Positions 1 to 8,983 of a DNA stretch of 44,846 nucleotides are shown here, piece after piece; within the stretch, counting starts at the first letter, position 1; each line of letters opens with the position of its first letter. Where the stretch lies: NCBI GenBank assembly GCA_031265205.1, contig JAISCZ010000046.1:1-44846 (forward strand), in the 5' to 3' direction. The notes below the pieces were generated by a model. That model did not search any database and was not told where the DNA came from. It saw nothing but the letters and a program-made list of their open reading frames with translations. The stretch comes from Deltaproteobacteria bacterium. GTDB taxonomy: Bacteria > Desulfobacterota > Desulfarculia > Adiutricales > Adiutricaceae. The position numbers were made by a program, and so were the translations under genes.

Positions 1-612
1 GAACTATATTTGCCTTCAGGAATGCCTGTTGAGGACCCTTTACTGTTGGCGAAGCAGGGGAAAGCCATACTGGAAACTCTGATTAGCAGGGATTCTGTCG
101 GCTTTACGCTCGCGTTTAAAAGTTTTCTCGCGTTTTTTTCATACCGGACTTTTACGTATAACGAAAATTTTTATTCTATGATTTTCACTCTAGCCATAAT
201 GTTTTCCGGACAATTTTGCGAAACGCGGAAAGAGGTTGACGGAGGAGTTATGGATTTGTATTTAAGGTCGCGTTATGGCGATGATTTCATTATTGAAGTT
301 AAGTATGTTCCTTTTCCATCCGGGCAAACTGATAATTACGACGCCAAAATAAGAGAATTAATGGAAGCGGCGCGAAACGCCGCTTTTGAGCAAATAGAAC
401 AGAATAGGTATTATTTCTGTTTTCAGGGGGACGGAAATAAAATATATAAGACGGCTTTGATTTTTGGCGGTCGCTCGGAGATTTTTATTGATTTTCAAGA
501 AGCTCCAAATTGGCGCTTGGAATGGGACTCGAGCCGTGGCGCGTACGCGGTTAAAAGAACTTCAAGCGACGACGCGCGTGGGGAGTTTGGGGGAAAGGAG
601 GGCGGAGACTGA
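1..612 (+). CDS. PD-(D/E)XK nuclease-type protein, C-terminal part (5' end outside window)
   Basis: The frame is open from the first base, so this is the 3' part of a longer gene. The visible ~200 residues match the C-terminal PD-(D/E)XK domain (PDDEXK_9, PF08011) that normally follows an AAA-ATPase-like domain: a Tyr/Phe-rich helix (NENFYSMIFTLAIMF), then MDLYLRS and the catalytic-type strand FIIEVKY, giving the D...E-x-K arrangement. It is only distantly similar to the five longer paralogues further right. The last ~30 residues are charged and Gly-rich and may be an eroded tail. The presumed role is a nuclease-like enzyme of unknown target. The ATPase part cannot be seen, so its integrity is unknown. 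Confidence 0.6.
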   Translation, partial: ELYLPSGMPVEDPLLLAKQGKAILETLISRDSVGFTLAFKSFLAFFSYRTFTYNENFYSMIFTLAIMFSGQFCETRKEVDGGVMDLYLRSRYGDDFIIEVKYVPFPSGQTDNYDAKIRELMEAARNAAFEQIEQNRYYFCFQGDGNKIYKTALIFGGRSEIFIDFQEAPNWRLEWDSSRGAYAVKRTSSDDARGEFGGKEGGD

Positions 613-861
613 CGCCATTTTTCTAGCCGCGCTCCATCCGTTCCTCGCTTTCGATAAACGCGAAAACGCGCGTTATCGGAAGTGGCGAGATGGCGGACTT
701 TTCTCTTTGACGGCGATCCACGTCTATCCCGCTGGCGCTCCTCAAAAAAAGTCGCGAGCGTTGAAAGCGGAGATAATTTTTTCGCCGCGTTCATAAACCC
801 GTCGGGTATAAGCGCGTCAGCTCGCTCCCCGCGGCGGGCGCTTTTCCCTATAAGCAATAAT

Positions 862-881
862 GCATGTGGTGTACCACATGC
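862..881. repeat. Short inverted repeat upstream of the IS110 transposase
   Basis: Perfect 9-bp arms (GCATGTGGT / ACCACATGC) separated by 2 bp. It could be an operator, the edge of the insertion sequence or the insertion target. Nothing else identifies it. Confidence 0.45.
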
Positions 882-1159
882 TTCCGCAAAGCCGAAACTT
901 TCAACTAACGTTGACATCTAGCGCTCTCATTTCTCCCGCCATCGCCAATTCCCCTTGCGTTTCCCCGCGCCCACAGTTAATTTAAATAAGTCAGCTAAAT
1001 GGCCGATATTCGCTTGGTGGCGCGGGAGCATTTCCGCGTTCCGTCTATAAGCATGGCCAACGCACATGCGGATTCCTCAAATAGTAGCGACGGACGGCGC
1101 CGATGTGGTCGCCCGGCGGCTCTGAGTACCAGTTTTTATTCGCGTTAACATGTGCCACG

Positions 1160-1185
1160 CCTGACAATTTCTCCACAATGTCAGG
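1160..1185 (+). promoter_or_regulatory. Hairpin overlapping the transposase ribosome binding site
   Basis: CCTGACA at 1160-1166 pairs with TGTCAGG at 1179-1185. The right arm overlaps the CAGGAG Shine-Dalgarno sequence that serves the ATG at 1194. A stem here could lower transposase translation, a common control in insertion sequences. The pairing is seen; the effect is inferred. Confidence 0.4.
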
Positions 1186-1193
1186 AGCGTCAC

Positions 1194-2975
1194 ATGCCCA
1201 GAACTTCTTACAAAAATGACAGCCCCGGCAAGTCGCCCAAGGCCGTCAAGTCCAAAGCGCGATCCACGGCTACAAAAGTTGCCGAGCCGCGCGGAACCTC
1301 TCCGCCACCCTCAGTGAAAAAAGCTTCCAAGCCCACTAAAGCGGCCCCGCTCGCAAAGCGGGTCAAAAAGCGCGCCTCTCCCAAAAAGGTCACGAGCACC
1401 GCCAACAAGAAGGCGCGGGCGGTCGCTCCGCCCCAAAATGCCGCTCCACCCAACGCTAAGGACGTGGCGACCAACGCCCTTTCCGACGCGACTCCGACGC
1501 GCGTTTCACCCAACACCATCCTCGCGACCATGGAGGCGCTCGTGGTCGCGCCGCTCCCCCTTCCGGCTCCAGACGCCCCGTCCGTCCCCGCCGATCAACC
1601 TGAGACGCTCTTCGAATCAATACCTCAGATCCTGGAAGGCGTCGCGGCTATCGACCTGGGTTCCAGGGAGCATTTCGTCGCCGTCCCTATGATAGGTCCT
1701 GGACCGTACGTCAGAAGTTTCCTGTCGGAGACTTTCGACCTGAGGAATATGGATAGCTTCCCGCGAGACCACGGCACGAAAACCGTCGTGATGGAGGCCA
1801 CTGGCGTATACTGGACAGTCCCATTCGTCTTCCTCGAGGATTGCGGGTACGATGTCAGGCTCCTGGATCCCCGATCCGTCAAGAATGTCCCGGGCAGGAA
1901 GACGGACGTGTCCGACTGCCAGTGGCTACGGAAGCTGGCCTCTTGCGGCCTTGCAGCCCAGTGCTTCGTCCCTACCAGGGAGTTCTCCACGCTGAGGGGC
2001 ATGCTCAGGACGCGCGCGACCCTTGCCAGGCTGAAAGCCGGCGCCGTCAACAGGATGATCAAGCGCCTGAGGCTCCAGAACATCAACTTGGAGCGCGCGG
2101 TGAGCGATATCACCGGCAAGACCGGGATGTCGATCATCGACGCGATCATTGCTGGCGAAAGGAGCCCCCTCAAGCTGGCCGCGATGAGAGACAAACGTTG
2201 CGCGAAGAACGTCATTGAGATCGCCCGTTGCCTCGAAGGCGTTTATACCGAACGCTTCCTGATCGATCTGAAGATCCACAGGGACCATTTCGCGTTTATC
2301 GAGAGGCAAATCGAAGAGCATGAAGCCAGGATACTCGACTACATGAAGCTGCTGGAATCCGGTCCCGAGCTCGAAGACTCCGATCCCGTCCAAGAGTCCC
2401 CCCCGAAGACGACGATGGACATGCTGGGTCGCGAACTCGTCAGGATAGTGGGTGGCGGGGTGGACCTCACCGTGGTTCCGGGAATAAGCATCCTGCTGGC
2501 CTTGGTGATCATTTCCGAGATTGGCGTTAACATGAGCCGCTGGCCCACGGTCAAGCATTTCGCGTCCTGGCTTGGGCTTTGCCCCGGTAGCAAGATCAGC
2601 GGGGGAAAGGTCATCAGTAGCGCCAGCAGGAAGGTACATACCCCCGCTTCACAGGCCTTCATCATGGCCGCGAGGCGCGTTGGTAGATCCTATAACGCCT
2701 TCGGCGATTTCTACAGGGCGAAGAAGGCGACACGGGGACTTCAGAAGGCGCTGACGGCCACGGCCCACAAGATCGCCCGCACCGTCTACGGCATGCTCAG
2801 GCACGGCGTCGCGTTTTCGTTCGCGCCAATGGAGGAGGCTGAGAAGAGGAACATGGCGAAGAGGGAGGCTCGTCTCCGCAAGCGAGTGGCCGGGATGGAT
2901 GACAACTGGTTCGCCGGTGAGGCCGCGAGGCGGGGATACGGTCTTGTCAGGGAGCAGGTCGTGGCCTGTGCCTAG
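1194..2975 (+). CDS. IS110-family transposase (DEDD recombinase) with basic N-terminal extension
   Basis: This enzyme catalyses RNA-guided insertion and excision of IS110-type elements. I chose the ATG at 1194 because AGGAG lies about 7 bases before it; an in-frame GTG at 1152 gives 14 more residues. Residues 1-145 (ATG numbering) are rich in Lys, Ala, Pro and Ser, like a histone-H1 tail. The RuvC-like DEDD domain follows: D154 (AAIDLGS), E201 (VMEATGVYW), and D238 and D241 (KTDVSDCQW). A linker of about 60 residues leads to the Transposase_20 domain with VVPGISILLA, the SGG serine motif (SKISGGKVIS) and a helical C-terminus. At 593 residues it is far longer than the usual 340-450. The reading frame is intact, so the copy may be active. 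No terminal inverted repeats were found, as expected for this family. Confidence 0.9.
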   Translation: MPRTSYKNDSPGKSPKAVKSKARSTATKVAEPRGTSPPPSVKKASKPTKAAPLAKRVKKRASPKKVTSTANKKARAVAPPQNAAPPNAKDVATNALSDATPTRVSPNTILATMEALVVAPLPLPAPDAPSVPADQPETLFESIPQILEGVAAIDLGSREHFVAVPMIGPGPYVRSFLSETFDLRNMDSFPRDHGTKTVVMEATGVYWTVPFVFLEDCGYDVRLLDPRSVKNVPGRKTDVSDCQWLRKLASCGLAAQCFVPTREFSTLRGMLRTRATLARLKAGAVNRMIKRLRLQNINLERAVSDITGKTGMSIIDAIIAGERSPLKLAAMRDKRCAKNVIEIARCLEGVYTERFLIDLKIHRDHFAFIERQIEEHEARILDYMKLLESGPELEDSDPVQESPPKTTMDMLGRELVRIVGGGVDLTVVPGISILLALVIISEIGVNMSRWPTVKHFASWLGLCPGSKISGGKVISSASRKVHTPASQAFIMAARRVGRSYNAFGDFYRAKKATRGLQKALTATAHKIARTVYGMLRHGVAFSFAPMEEAEKRNMAKREARLRKRVAGMDDNWFAGEAARRGYGLVREQVVACA

Positions 2976-3276
2976 CCCCTCTCCAGGCGCCGACCGGTGG
3001 CCAGTTCGGCCCGGATAGGCCTTAGGACAGTCAAGTTTCTAAGGCGTAACCCGCTCCATTTCGCGGACTTCCGTGAGGCCAGGATTAAGCCAGTAAAAAT
3101 CCATATCTTGGGGGCGTGGAGCGTTTTAGCGCGACATGGGGAAAGTTTCGTACCAGGGGCGCGGGGACGCTACTTTGGACATTCGCGGCCAATCGCGAGG
3201 CGCGGCGGGCGGGCTCGCGCGAGGAAACCCTCTGGGCCTTGGCGCTTCAAGGGGATTTTCCAAAGGGGAGTCTCTT
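2976..3276. other. Gene-free stretch downstream of the IS110 transposase
   Basis: No gene seen. The right end of the IS110 element should fall here but cannot be placed without a second copy. Confidence 0.35.
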
Positions 3277-3900
3277 TTAGGAACTCTCGCCGGAGTTATC
3301 CGCGGGACTCTCCCGCTGGCTTTCCCGGGGCCAAACGGTGGGGCTGTCCAGGTAGGCGCGCGCCTCGGTCGACCCGAGGCTTTCCGCCCGCTTAAAATAG
3401 GAGCGGGCCCGGGACTCGTCCGGGGAGACAATTTGACCGTAAAGAAAAACGGAGCCCAAGAGGAAGGCCGCGGGGGCGAAGCCCTCGTCCGCGGCTTTTT
3501 CCAGGCGCTCCAAGATGAGGCGGTTCGTCGCGGGGTCGTCGCGGTAACGGAGGGCGTGGCGCGACCATAAAAAGCTAGCCTTCGCGTCGCCGGCCTTGGC
3601 GGCCTCCCCTAACCAGAACAGTCCCTCGTCGACGCTTAAAGGGTTTTTTCCGGCGTCGTGGGCTAAAAGGGCGCCCAGGCGGTATTGGGCTTGGATGTCG
3701 CCGCGGCGGGCGGCGGCGTAATAGAAGAGGGCGCCCGCGCGGGCGTTTTTGGCGACGCCGTCGCCCTTGAAGGCCTTGTCGCCCCATTCCCGCAGCGAAG
3801 CTGGGGAGGCGGCTTGGCTCGCCTCCGAGACGATTTTTTGGAGCGCGGGACCGTTATGAAACACGGGAAATCCTTTGGGGCTCGCCGGCGCGAAAGGCAT
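3277..3900 (-). CDS. Sel1-like repeat protein
   Basis: A 207-residue helical-repeat protein. At least three Sel1-type repeats are visible: AGALFYYAAARRGDIQAQYRLGALL, then VDEGLFWLGEAAKAGDAKASFLWS, and a last one around AADEGFAPAAFLLGSVFLYG, each with the A-x-x-G spacing of the TPR-like Sel1 fold. Such proteins are adaptors for protein-protein contacts; no enzyme residues are present. There is no signal peptide or membrane segment, so it is probably cytosolic. The ATG at 3898-3900 lacks a clear ribosome binding site. It stands alone, about 190 bases downstream of the NamZ-type gene on the same strand. Its partner is unknown. Confidence 0.75.
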   Translation of the reverse strand: MPFAPASPKGFPVFHNGPALQKIVSEASQAASPASLREWGDKAFKGDGVAKNARAGALFYYAAARRGDIQAQYRLGALLAHDAGKNPLSVDEGLFWLGEAAKAGDAKASFLWSRHALRYRDDPATNRLILERLEKAADEGFAPAAFLLGSVFLYGQIVSPDESRARSYFKRAESLGSTEARAYLDSPTVWPRESQRESPADNSGESS

Positions 3901-4089
3901 GGGGCCGGCCCGGAAGCGAGGGAGAAAAAATTGGCGAGGGGGAGCGGGGCGCGCGCTCGCGGCGGGCGCGGGCGCTTTGGGTTCCTAGAGTCCATTGTAT
4001 TAAAGGCGCGGGGCGAGATCAATATTTAACGCGTTCTGGTTTTAAGGGAAAAAAGCTTGTCGCCACTGGCGAGGAGATAGGGGAAAATT

Positions 4090-5259
4090 TTAGGGGTAAA
4101 GGAGAAACTCTCTTCTTTCGCGGGCGAACTTGGCCAGTTCCGGAGCGAATGAGGCCACTAAGTCCCGGGCGCTCGCGCCGTTTTGGAGGGAGTCAAAAAG
4201 GGAGCGCCTCCCCAAAATAAGATCGATGGGCCGGCGAATGGTTTCGTACTCGTAGGGGGGCTCTTTGAGGCGAAAATCTTGGGGATAGCGCCTCATGATT
4301 TTCTCCAAGAGGGAAAGGCCCACGAGAAAGGGCGCGAAACTCTTGTCGAGGGGGCAAATTTCCACCCCGCCGCAGTCCGTCCCCGCCCACTTCTGAAAGG
4401 TGGGCAAAAAACGGCAGGGCCGGAAAAAGACTCCGGGCAGGCGGAGTTCCTCCAGATCGGCGGCCAAAAGCTCCGGATCGATAAAGGGCGCCCCGATGAG
4501 GTGAAAGGGGCGGGTGGTTCCCCGCCCTTCGGAGATATTGGTTCCCTCAAAAATGACGCTTCCGGGATAGATCCACGCCGTTTCCGGGGTGGGGAGATTG
4601 GGGGAGGGGAGGACCCAGGGGAGGCCGGTTTCCGGGAGATAGAGTTCCCGGCTCCAGTTTCGGGCGGGGATAACTTTGAGGAGAGCGGGCTTGGGCAAAG
4701 ACGCGTTCATGAAAAGGGCGTATTCGCCCAAGGTAAAGCCGTGGCGCGCGGGGACGGGATAGAGTCCCACGAAGGAGGCGCAATCGGGGTCCAGAAGGTT
4801 GCCCTCCAGGGCCATTCCCCCGATGGGGTTAGGACGGTCCAAAACGATAACCTCAACCCCGGCCTCCCGGGCCGCGGGAAGGGTCAAAGCCAAGGTCTGG
4901 GCGAAGGTGTAGACCCGGGTCCCCATGTCCGGCAGATCGAATAAAAGGGCGTCCAAACCCCGCAGCGCGTCTTGGGAAGGGGTTCTGGATTCCCCGTAGA
5001 GGCTGTGGATAGGCCGCCCGTCGCGCGTCTCGCTATGGGCTGACTCCACCATGTTGTCCTGTTTTTCCCCGCGGAAGCCGTGCTGCGGGCTGAAAAGGGC
5101 CTTGACGGCGCCGGGAAGAGCCTTGTCGAGATGCCAAAGGGCGTGGCGCCTGTCTGGGGCCACGGTCGCCTGGTTGCAGACCAGTCCCAGGGCTTTCGAG
5201 GCGTAGGGGAGAGCGTTTTCCGCCAAAAAAACGGACAGTCCCGGGAGCGTGGGGGGCAT
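4090..5259 (-). CDS. namZ: DUF1343 / NamZ-type exo-beta-N-acetylmuramidase
   Basis: The family hydrolyses terminal N-acetylmuramic acid from peptidoglycan fragments (NamZ of Bacillus subtilis, GH171). Family hallmarks seen: GLVCNQATV near the N-terminus, LFSPQHGFRG, SLYGESRTP, LLFDLPDMGTRVYTF, IVLDRPNPIGG, PVPARHGFTLGEYA and FEGTNISEGRGTTRPF. I placed the start at the ATG at 5257-5259 (MPPTLPGLS), which has GAGG about 9 bases upstream. The open frame runs 39 codons further, but those codons read through a 22-bp tandem repeat and match no family sequence. The resulting 389 residues fit the usual 370-400. No signal peptide is obvious, so a cytoplasmic cell-wall-recycling role is likely. The gene symbol is by family, not proven orthology. 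Confidence 0.85.
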   Translation of the reverse strand: MPPTLPGLSVFLAENALPYASKALGLVCNQATVAPDRRHALWHLDKALPGAVKALFSPQHGFRGEKQDNMVESAHSETRDGRPIHSLYGESRTPSQDALRGLDALLFDLPDMGTRVYTFAQTLALTLPAAREAGVEVIVLDRPNPIGGMALEGNLLDPDCASFVGLYPVPARHGFTLGEYALFMNASLPKPALLKVIPARNWSRELYLPETGLPWVLPSPNLPTPETAWIYPGSVIFEGTNISEGRGTTRPFHLIGAPFIDPELLAADLEELRLPGVFFRPCRFLPTFQKWAGTDCGGVEICPLDKSFAPFLVGLSLLEKIMRRYPQDFRLKEPPYEYETIRRPIDLILGRRSLFDSLQNGASARDLVASFAPELAKFARERREFLLYP

Positions 5260-5278
5260 GTGGCGAGATCCTCGCGAA

Positions 5279-5344
5279 GATAGGGGAAAAAGCGAGACGA
5301 GATAGGGGAAAAAGCGAGACGAGATAGGTGAAAAAGCGAGACGA
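5279..5344. repeat. Tandem repeat, three copies of a 22-bp unit
   Basis: Three consecutive 22-bp copies beginning GATAGGGGAAAAAGCG. The third copy differs by one base (GATAGGTG). The repeat lies 19 bases upstream of the namZ-type start codon, in the zone where its promoter or leader should be, so copy number could affect expression. Confidence 0.85.
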
Positions 5345-5376
5345 AGAGGCGACGCGCGTAAGACGCGAAGAGACAA

Positions 5377-6779
5377 AAACGGGGAATTAAGAGCGCGGAT
5401 AAGGGATTTAATAGGGCCGGCAAAATTATGAGAATAAAGAGAAAGAGAGAGAAAATCAAGAAGGGGCGCGGGCTTGTGGTTATAGGGGATTGTTTCTGGG
5501 GCGAGGCCCCTTGGGGCCGCGCGTCGCGGGCTAAAGAGCGCGCCCTTGAGAAATTTGAGCGCTTTAAATTTTACTCAAGAATATACTGGCGCCAAGGCGA
5601 AAAAATTTTTCATAAGAAATGGCTAATAGTAAAATAGCCTCAACAATATGCCGAACATTGCGTTCAAAGTGTCGATAAAACACCAACGGCGCGGTTAAAT
5701 TTTTAAACAACTTTAAAAATTATTTCTTGCCTCATTCCTTTTCTAAACATATTGCGATAAAAGCGCTCGCTCGCGGCGCGCTTTAGAGCAATTTGAACCA
5801 CTATCTAAGATCAAAGAACTCAACCCGTTAATTTTAATTAGCGTTAAATAGTCGCGGTATTTTATATTTAAAAGAGTTAACTTTGAGTTAATAATTCGCG
5901 AAAATTATTTAGGAGTTGTTTTACGCTCAGGAAAATCATTATTGCGCCAGATGACGCGTAAAAAGCGCTTTTCTTAGAGATAGTTATTATTTTTAGTGAG
6001 TAAGGAGCAACTCAGTCAGAATTAATTATGGAATAATTTAGACTATCAAAAGGAAATGTCGCTTCAACGTTTGGTGTTTATCCAAGAACTGGATGTGATG
6101 ATATTCTATACAATAGAGAATTATAATCAATAATTAGAGGGTACAGTGGTAGAAATCGCGACAATTTGTTTTCTAACGAAGACGAATAAATATGTCAAGA
6201 GCAATACCAAATCATTCGAAAATGATGGAGCGATACTGACAAGAAAATCTTGTTTTTTAAGTTTTAAAAATCAAATTGGTAAAGGCAGTGCAAAATCGAT
6301 ATTTTATCAAATGTTGAAACGTCAATCATGGCGATTAGCGGCCCCCGGGTTGTTCATCCTGAAGCAAATAAGGAAAGGAAATATGAAAGAATATGAATAA
6401 CTCAGAGAAAATACTGGAAAAAGTTCTCATAAGAGTTGACGGAACTTACGGTAGCTAGCGCGTAGACTAGTACAAATGTTTTCGCAATAGGAAAAAAACA
6501 ATAGGTCTGGCTCATTGATACAATAATTTTTGAACGCTGAATTTAATAAATTGAACATCACGCTATCAAAAGTCACTCGGCATGGTTGTTTTCTCCTAAT
6601 GAGAAATTGACAAAGAGAATCACTTAAAACGACCGACGGGCTCTAGCGGGGCCTGGATACTCTGTTAGTGAATGAGCTGTCAAGCCTTTCAATAAAGTTC
6701 TAGCGTTAAAACCCGTTAATAGCGAGCGCGAATGTACTCTTAATAACGACTAAAACCATGATTCCCGTAGGGAGAAACT
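5377..6779. other. Gene-free, AT-rich stretch
   Basis: From about 5640 the sequence becomes distinctly AT-rich relative to the surroundings and has stops in every frame. Small open frames (for example 6146-6400) show no recognisable protein. It looks like decayed or foreign DNA; I could not identify its origin. Confidence 0.4.
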
Positions 6780-7199
6780 TTAGAGACCGATAACAGTCCG
6801 CTTCCGCGGCTTTTGCCGCTTCCGCTTCTGCTGCGGCGAAAGAGTATTGTGGTCAAGAGTTACAGAGTTAGTGAAAATGATATTTTTTATGGCGTCAGCC
6901 ACCATGCCGTCGACGCTTTTACCTTCCAATTGCGCCTTCATGGCCAGCAAGAAGTGATCTTCCGGGAGGATGCGCGCCATAATTTTACCGGAAAAAGGTT
7001 TTTCCGGTTTTTTGCCCATATCGGCGCGCATACCAAAATAATCTTCTACGGCTTCCTCAAAAGCCCGGCGAACTTCTTCAACCGAATTGCCGTGAAACCC
7101 GACGATATCTTGAATGCCAAGAATGTGTCCGACCAGGCACTTATCCTCGGAGCTATACTCAATTTTAGTCAGATATCCCTTGTAAATCATATTATTCAT
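6780..7199 (-). CDS. hicB: HicB-family antitoxin
   Basis: Antitoxin of a type II HicA-HicB system; it binds and blocks the HicA mRNA interferase and usually represses its own operon. From the ATG at 7197-7199 the 139 residues show the partial RNase-H-like HicB fold: MIYKGYLTKIEYSSEDKCLVGHI, then GIQDIVGFHGNSVEEVRRAFEEAVEDYF. A ribbon-helix-helix-like DNA-binding part (KIMARILPEDHFLLAMKAQ, then SVDGMVADAI) and a Lys/Arg-rich tail follow. The frame can be opened 34 codons upstream, but that part is the out-of-frame remnant of hicA. The start overlaps the hicA stop as ATGA, the classic coupling of this operon. The gene appears intact while its toxin is broken. Confidence 0.85.
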   Translation of the reverse strand: MNNMIYKGYLTKIEYSSEDKCLVGHILGIQDIVGFHGNSVEEVRRAFEEAVEDYFGMRADMGKKPEKPFSGKIMARILPEDHFLLAMKAQLEGKSVDGMVADAIKNIIFTNSVTLDHNTLSPQQKRKRQKPRKRTVIGL

Positions 7200-7480
7200 G
7201 GCTTTATCCCCAATTTTTCCAAAAAATACCTGGCGTCTTTGACCGATATGGTTTGGCTTCCTTTCATGGATGTGGGCGATGGAAAGACACGCCGACTTCA
7301 CCTTTTGTAATCATGACGCGTGAGCCATCCCTCTCTTGATATGAAGCTCCAACCGCAATCAGCAAACCTAATGATATCATCCCATTTGATGTTGGTCTTG
7401 ACGGGATCGCTGAAGATTGCTTCCAGTATTTTGCGGTTTTTACTGTTAATGTCGCTAATGTTATCACAGCCTGATGTCAA
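7196..7480 (-). pseudogene. hicA: HicA toxin, broken by frameshifts and a nonsense codon
   Basis: HicA is a small double-stranded-RNA-binding-like mRNA interferase. Its pieces lie in order in three frames. The first is NSKNRKILEAIFSDPVKTNIKWDDII. After a frameshift near 7368 comes LLIAVGASYQERDGSRVMI, then GVSFHRPHP, where a TGA stands in place of the usual Gly codon. KEAKPY follows, and after a second frameshift VKDARYFLEKLGIKP, whose stop overlaps the hicB start. The HRPHP motif carries the functional histidine. At least two indels and one stop make the toxin non-functional. A possible promoter (TTGACT, 16 bases, TAACAT) overlaps the 5' end, so the original start may have been nearer the NSKN codons, where an ATT now stands. 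Confidence 0.85.
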
Positions 7481-8014
7481 GTCAAGAAGTCTATGAATTT
7501 AGATATGCCCCAGGGCTATCCGTTCGCCTTTGGGATTGTTGGCGAGAGTGACAGCTTCAACTCTCAGACTCAGCCAAGGCTTTTTTGCGCTACTTGCGGT
7601 ATGTATTAGAATTGTAAAATAGATATATAGTGGTTGATGAAGGAGGCTATTTATAGCCACCGGACACGACAATATGTCTGTTTTCTGACTGTGGAAGAGC
7701 CGTTGACGCGCCCTTATCTTTAAGATAACTCCTTTCGAGAGGGCTCCCCTCCCCATGAGCCCTCGCGAAATTTTCCCGCGAAGGGATTGTCTCGCAAGGT
7801 ATCAGCTTACCTCAGGGATGGACGCGAGCGGGCCTAGCTTGGTGGAGGATAGGTGAGGGAGACAGTTTTAATCATGTTACTGATAAAAGCAGGGATAAAT
7901 AGATTATTTAAATAAAATTTATGATAAATGACGAAGCCGCGATAAGTCGCCGCGCCTGGCCCGAGCTGTTTACGTCTTACGGTTTTTTAGTCTTAGGAGG
8001 GCAGAGAGGGAGAC
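7481..8014. other. Gene-free stretch between hicAB and the DUF4143 remnant
   Basis: Only short open frames (for example 7499-7756 minus, 85 residues; 7921-8064 plus, 47 residues) without recognisable similarity. No RNA gene seen. Confidence 0.35.
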
Positions 8015-8983
8015 ATGACGCGCTATATGTCGCGCGTTGTCTGTTCAGCGCGCCTGTTTATTAAGGCGGCGCCTCACCCAGATCTTCATCGCGAACCCCC
8101 TCGTCGTATTTTTGCGGTTTCGTCATTTATGTTGGCCTTAAACGCGGAAGCGTTGATTAATTTTATACGCGAAGAAGGCTTAAGGGAATTGCCGTCGCCG
8201 ATAACGGAAAAACTCACGGAATACCTGAAACTTTATTTTATCATAGGCGGTATGCCAGAGGCGGTAAGCGCGTGGATTGAGACGAATAATCTCATGGAAG
8301 TGGAGGAGCGGCAACGCGCTATCCTGACTAAATACGATCATGGCTTCTCCAGGCGCGCGCCGCTGAAATATACGCAAAAATTAAGGGATATCTGGGAAAG
8401 CGTTCCTTTACAGCTCGCCAAAGACAATAAAAAGTATTTCTATAGCGAGGCGCGAAAAGGCGCGCGCTTTAGAGAATATGATTTTGCGACGCTATGGTTG
8501 ATCGATTGCGGTTTATTGCGTAAAGTCAATAAAATCGACAAAGCCGCGATACCGTTAAAATTTTACGAGAATTATAACGTTTTCAAACTGTATTTCCTTG
8601 ACGTTGGGTTGCTCCGGGCAATGAGCGAATTGCCTTATAGCTCGGTTTTGGACGATGTTAGGATGTTTGATGAATTCAAAGGAGCGCTAACGGAACAGTT
8701 CGTTATGATGGAACTAACGGGAAAAAAAGATATCCGTAATTTGTATTATTGGGTATCTGATGGAAGCGCGGAGGTTGATTTTGTCTTCGCTGACGGTAAC
8801 GATATTTATCCGGTTGAGGTCAAGGCTTTCCCGAATTCGCGCTCTAAGAGCTTAAAAAGTTACCGCGACCGGTATAACCCTAGGAGAGCTATTCGCGCGT
8901 CATTGAATAATCTCCGCCTTGACGGTGGGCTCTTAAATGTCCCGTTGTTCGCGTTGTTTAACCTTGAAAACTACCTGAGATAG
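8015..8983 (+). pseudogene. DUF4143 / AAA_14-type ATPase, N-terminally truncated
   Basis: Proteins of this family are about 400-430 residues: an N-terminal AAA_14 P-loop ATPase and a C-terminal DUF4143 domain with a nuclease-like fold. From about residue 37 on, the family pattern is clear: FMLALNAEALINF, YFIIGGMPEAVSAW, AILTKYDHGF, KNKKYFYSEARKGARFREY-type motifs, FKLYFLDVGLLRAM, EFKGALTEQFVMMEL and YYWVSDGSAEVDFVF followed by IYPVEVKA. The first ~34 codons are unrelated and no Walker A or B motif exists upstream, so the ATPase half has been lost. The junction lies near 8102-8133, where the DNA resembles 39339-39370. The remaining frame is clean, so truncation is recent or the fragment is expressed. 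Confidence 0.75.
8102..8133 (+). repeat. 32-bp sequence shared with 39339-39370
   Basis: 28 of 32 bases match the copy at 39339-39370, including an uninterrupted core TTTTTGCGGTTTCGTCAT. Both copies sit at broken genes: here at the truncation point of the DUF4143 gene, there just past an IS630 remnant. Confidence 0.5.

Larger units (their letters stand above)
613..1193. other. Non-coding left flank of the IS110 element
   Basis: No convincing gene. It contains an inverted repeat at 862-881 and the 5' untranslated segment of the transposase. In IS110-group elements this side usually encodes the bridge RNA, so part of 920-1190 may be such an RNA, but I could not fold or align it. Confidence 0.4.

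Noticed and set aside
495..917. 140-codon minus-strand frame near the left edge
   Set aside because: No similarity, no start context, and it overlaps the nuclease gene end; a GC-driven shadow.
5260..5376. Longer start for the namZ-type gene
   Set aside because: The added codons read through a 22-bp tandem repeat, and the internal ATG has a better ribosome binding site.
6146..6400. 84-residue open frame in the AT-rich stretch
   Set aside because: No ribosome binding site, no recognisable fold or family, and surrounded by stops; not supported as a gene.
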